Under the pieces are notes generated by a model. The model saw nothing but the letters and a program-made list of their open reading frames with translations. It had not been told where the DNA came from and made no database searches. The position numbers and the translations under genes were made by a program. A DNA stretch of 7,598 nucleotides from Ideonella_A sp031398385 (lineage in GTDB: Bacteria > Pseudomonadota > Gammaproteobacteria > Burkholderiales > Burkholderiaceae_C). Each line of letters opens with the position of its first letter. Position 1 is the stretch's first letter. The stretch covers positions 1 through 7,598 of the forward strand of contig JANNNE010000236.1 of assembly GCA_031398385.1 (NCBI GenBank), in the 5' to 3' direction. This document shows positions 5,714 through 7,598 of the stretch, piece by piece.

Positions 5714-5720
5714 TTCTCCG
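5714..5720 (-). promoter_or_regulatory. Ribosome binding site of gloB-like gene
   Basis: CGGAGAA on the minus strand, 6 bases before the ATG at 5707, lies within the 24-base gap after the upstream Bug gene. The gap has no room for a promoter or terminator, which supports translation from a shared message. Confidence 0.7.
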
Positions 5721-5731
5721 TTACCAGTCGC

Positions 5732-6715
5732 TCATTGCCCGGGCTTGAAGCCCGAGGCCTTGATCACCGGACCCCAGCGCTCGTAGTCGGCCTTCATGAT
5801 TGCCGCCAGCTTGTCGGGCGCATAACCGGTCGGCTCCAGGCCGAGTTCGACCAGCCGCTGGTTGACGACCGGATCGTTGACCGATTCCATCGCCGCCTTC
5901 GCCAGCCGCTGCACCGTGGCCGGCGGCGTGCCGGCCGGCGCGAACAGCGCATACCAGGGGCTGGCGACGAGGTCGTAGCCCTGCTCGCGGAAGGTCGGCA
6001 CGTTCGGGAAAGCGGCGCTGCGTTTTTCACCGGCGACCGCGAGCAGGCGCGCTCGGTCGGCCTGCACCAGCGACTGGACATCGGCCGCAACCGTCGACAG
6101 GGCGGCGATTTCGCCACCGGCCAGCGCCTGCATCGCCGCCGCGGTGCCGCGGTAGGGAACGTGGGTCAGCGTCAGACCGGCCGATTTGGCGAACATCACG
6201 CCGAAGAAGTGCGGCAGGCTGCCGGCCGCAGCCGAACCGTAGAAACCGTTCTGCTGGGTATCCGCCTTGACCCAGGCCACGTACTCGGCAAGTGTCTTCG
6301 CCGGAACCTTGGTCGCAACGCCGAGGCCGAGCTGGAAATTGCTCAGGTGTGCAACCGGCGTGAAATCCTTGAATGGGTCGTAGCGCAGTTCGCCGGCAAA
6401 CGAGTGTGGAAAAATCGACATCGTTGCCACCGGTGTCATCAGCAGCGTCGTGCCGTCGGGCGCTGCTGCCTTCACGGCCTCGTTGCCGATGCGTCCGCCG
6501 GCGCCGGATTTGTTCTCGACGATCACGGTCTGCTTCAGCCGCTGCGCCATCGCTTCGCCGACGATGCGCGCCAGTGCATCCGAGGTCGCGCCGGCCGGGT
6601 AGCCGACGATGATCTTGATCGTGCCCTCCTGTGCGGCAACGGGCGTGCCGAATGCAGCGGCCGCGGCGGCGATCAGCAGGGCGCGGCGGATGGGGAAAGC
6701 GGTTCGTATCGTCAT
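5732..6715 (-). CDS. Bug/TctC-family periplasmic solute-binding protein (tripartite tricarboxylate transporter)
   Basis: A 327-residue periplasmic binding protein, the usual length for the family, which captures small carboxylates or related compounds for TTT transporters or acts as an orphan sensor. The start at 6715 has GAGGAG 6 bases upstream and begins a signal peptide: RR at 10-11, hydrophobic 12-22, predicted cleavage after VAA at residue 28. A longer in-frame start at 6787 would put 24 residues before it. Family hallmarks appear in order: IKIIVGYPAGATSDALAR (33-50, Asp46 at the ligand-helix position), GAGGRIGNEAV (71-81) with PDGTTLL (86-92), HVPYRGTAAAMQAL (185-198), AFPNVPTFREQGY (235-247) and LFAPAGTP (257-264). 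The first loop reads GATSD rather than the commoner GGSTD or GGxxD, so ligand preference is open. No TctA/TctB genes are in the window. It is followed 24 bases later by the GloB-like gene. Confidence 0.94.
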   Translation of the reverse strand: MTIRTAFPIRRALLIAAAAAAFGTPVAAQEGTIKIIVGYPAGATSDALARIVGEAMAQRLKQTVIVENKSGAGGRIGNEAVKAAAPDGTTLLMTPVATMSIFPHSFAGELRYDPFKDFTPVAHLSNFQLGLGVATKVPAKTLAEYVAWVKADTQQNGFYGSAAAGSLPHFFGVMFAKSAGLTLTHVPYRGTAAAMQALAGGEIAALSTVAADVQSLVQADRARLLAVAGEKRSAAFPNVPTFREQGYDLVASPWYALFAPAGTPPATVQRLAKAAMESVNDPVVNQRLVELGLEPTGYAPDKLAAIMKADYERWGPVIKASGFKPGQ

Positions 6716-6721
6716 CAAGAG

Positions 6722-6727
6722 CTCCTC
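6722..6727 (-). promoter_or_regulatory. Ribosome binding site of the first Bug gene
   Basis: GAGGAG on the minus strand, 6 bases before the ATG at 6715, sets the start immediately before the signal peptide. Confidence 0.75.
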
Positions 6728-6810
6728 GACTTGCTGTGGAAACAAGCAACCGACTTTAGGCCGCAACGGCGACGTCGTTCCGGGCAATTTCCCGCAGTCG
6801 GCGCCGCCGA

Positions 6811-6827
6811 CCGACGCCGCGCGTCGG
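6811..6827. promoter_or_regulatory. Perfect 7-bp inverted repeat in the gap between the two Bug genes
   Basis: CCGACGC (6811-6817) and GCGTCGG (6821-6827) flank a 3-base CGC loop. It lies in the 175-base gap, upstream of the Bug gene starting at 6715 and downstream of the Bug gene ending at 6891. It could be part of a terminator region or an operator. No T-tract follows on either strand. Confidence 0.35.
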
Positions 6828-6855
6828 CGTGACGCAGCGCAACCGCGATTCCCAT

Positions 6856-6891
6856 GGCCGATCAGATCGGCCGGAAACGGCCGGCGCCGAT
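6856..6891 (-). terminator. Competing hairpins after the stop of the second Bug gene
   Basis: GGCCGAT (6856-6862) pairs with ATCGGCC (6866-6872) around a 3-base loop. CGGCCG (6868-6873) pairs with CGGCCG (6878-6883) around GAAA. ATCGGC (6866-6871) can also pair with GCCGAT (6886-6891). The arms overlap, so only one set can form. The cluster begins at the stop codon of the minus-strand gene ending at 6891, the place expected for a terminator, but it lacks a U-tract. Confidence 0.45.
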
Positions 6892-7598
6892 CAGTCCACC
6901 TTCACATTCGCCCGCTTGATCACCGCTTCGTATTTCACCGCATCACGCGCGATGATCTGCGCGAACTCGGCCGGCGTGTTCGGCGCCGCCGATGCGGCGA
7001 GCTGATCCATCGTCTTGGCGAAACCCGGCGACTTGATCGCAGCGACGAAATCCTGGTGCAGCCGGTCGAGGATGGCCTTCGGCGTGCCGGCCGGCGCAAA
7101 CAGCCCGAACCAGGTGCTGATCTCGAAATCCTTCAGCTCGGTGATGGTCGACCCGGCAACGGTCGGCATGTCCGGGAAGGCCGGCGCCTTGTCGCGCGTC
7201 GTGACCGCCAGCGCTTTCACCTTGCCTTCGCGGATACGCGCGGCGGCCGAAGCGAGGTTGTCGAACATGAACTGGGTCTCGCCGCTGAGCAACGCCAGCT
7301 GGGCCGGGCTCGCGCCCTTGTAGGGGATGTGGACGGCGAACGTGCCGGTGCGCTCCTTGAACAATTCGCCCGCCAGGTGGCCGGCGCTGCCGTTGCCGCC
7401 CGATCCGTATACCAGCTTGCCCGGATTGCGCTTCATGTAGGCGACCAGGTCCGCCAGCGTCGCGATTCTGTTGTCGGTCGCGAACCGTTCATTGAGCACC
7501 AGCACGTTCGGGACGTTGGCGATCAGCGTGATCGGCGCGAAGTCCTTGACCGCGTCGTAAGGCATCTTCGCGTAGAGCGACGGGTTGATCGCATGGGT
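6891..7598 (-). CDS. Second Bug/TctC-family periplasmic solute-binding protein (5' partial)
   Basis: The C-terminal 235 residues of a TctC-type binding protein. A start at 7565 is in frame but false: codons run open to base 7598 and read THAINPSLYAKMPYDAVKDF, the conserved segment found about 100 residues into the family. The signal peptide and first lobe therefore lie beyond the right edge. Further signatures: LVYGSGGNGSAGHLAGELF, HIPYKGASPAQLALLSGE, AFPDMPTVAGS and WFGLFAPAGTPKAILDRL. Similarity to the other Bug protein in this window is limited to family motifs; by eye about a third of residues match, so this is not a recent duplication. It lies 175 bases upstream of the other Bug gene, on the same strand, with hairpins in the gap. 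The ligand is unknown; family members bind carboxylates, amino acids or aromatic acids. Confidence 0.94.
   Translation of the reverse strand, partial: THAINPSLYAKMPYDAVKDFAPITLIANVPNVLVLNERFATDNRIATLADLVAYMKRNPGKLVYGSGGNGSAGHLAGELFKERTGTFAVHIPYKGASPAQLALLSGETQFMFDNLASAAARIREGKVKALAVTTRDKAPAFPDMPTVAGSTITELKDFEISTWFGLFAPAGTPKAILDRLHQDFVAAIKSPGFAKTMDQLAASAAPNTPAEFAQIIARDAVKYEAVIKRANVKVD

Noticed and set aside
6716..6787. 24-residue N-terminal extension of the first Bug protein
   Set aside because: It would bury the signal peptide; GAGGAG before 6715 marks the start.
5471..6832. Long plus-strand open frame (453 codons) opposite the GloB-like and Bug genes
   Set aside because: It is antisense to two well-supported genes, has Arg/Gly/Gln-rich composition with no domain, and long antisense frames are expected in GC-rich coding DNA.

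Overview
This is a GC-rich, gene-dense bacterial chromosomal window with seven protein-coding genes, two of them cut by the window edges. No RNA genes, insertion sequences, CRISPR arrays or phage genes are visible. The organism is most likely a betaproteobacterium of the order Burkholderiales. That is an inference from two unlinked Bug/TctC-type periplasmic binding proteins (a family hugely expanded there), a Cys-Gly5 Pro/Ala-rich lipoprotein, strong GC bias at third codon positions, and clear AAGGAG-type ribosome binding sites. The species cannot be named from this sequence.

Layout, left to right. (1) Positions 1-1251, plus strand: an alpha/beta hydrolase with GHSMG nucleophile elbow, open at its 5' end. 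(2) Positions 1282-3390, minus strand: a large unknown outer-membrane-type lipoprotein, convergent with the hydrolase. A perfect 10-bp hairpin whose loop contains the hydrolase stop codon separates the two. (3) Positions 3595-4149, minus strand: an exported RcnB-family protein with a highly charged Arg/Asp repeat segment. (4) Positions 4150-4414: the longest gene-free stretch, a divergent intergenic region with overlapping inverted repeats. (5) Positions 4415-4912, plus strand: a stand-alone cyclic-nucleotide-binding domain protein. (6) Positions 4916-5707, minus strand: a glyoxalase II-like metallo-beta-lactamase-fold hydrolase, ending 3 bp from gene 5. (7) Positions 5732-6715, minus strand: a Bug/TctC solute-binding protein 24 bp upstream of the hydrolase, probably its operon partner. 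(8) Positions 6891-7598, minus strand: a second, only distantly similar Bug/TctC protein, cut by the right edge.

How they may work together: most are ordinary accessory or housekeeping genes with no obvious shared pathway. The best-supported unit is the Bug protein followed by the GloB-like hydrolase on one strand. This could couple periplasmic capture of a small carboxylate to cytoplasmic thioester hydrolysis, but no TctA/TctB membrane components lie in the window, so that is speculative. Both exported proteins in the left half (lipoprotein and RcnB-like) are envelope proteins on the same strand, but a hairpin between them and a 204-bp gap argue for separate expression. I do not see a clear novel multi-gene system. 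The most unusual items are the orphan cysteine-rich lipoprotein, the divergent glutathione-binding loop in the GloB-like enzyme, the output-less cNMP-binding protein, and several paired or competing inverted repeats in the intergenic gaps.
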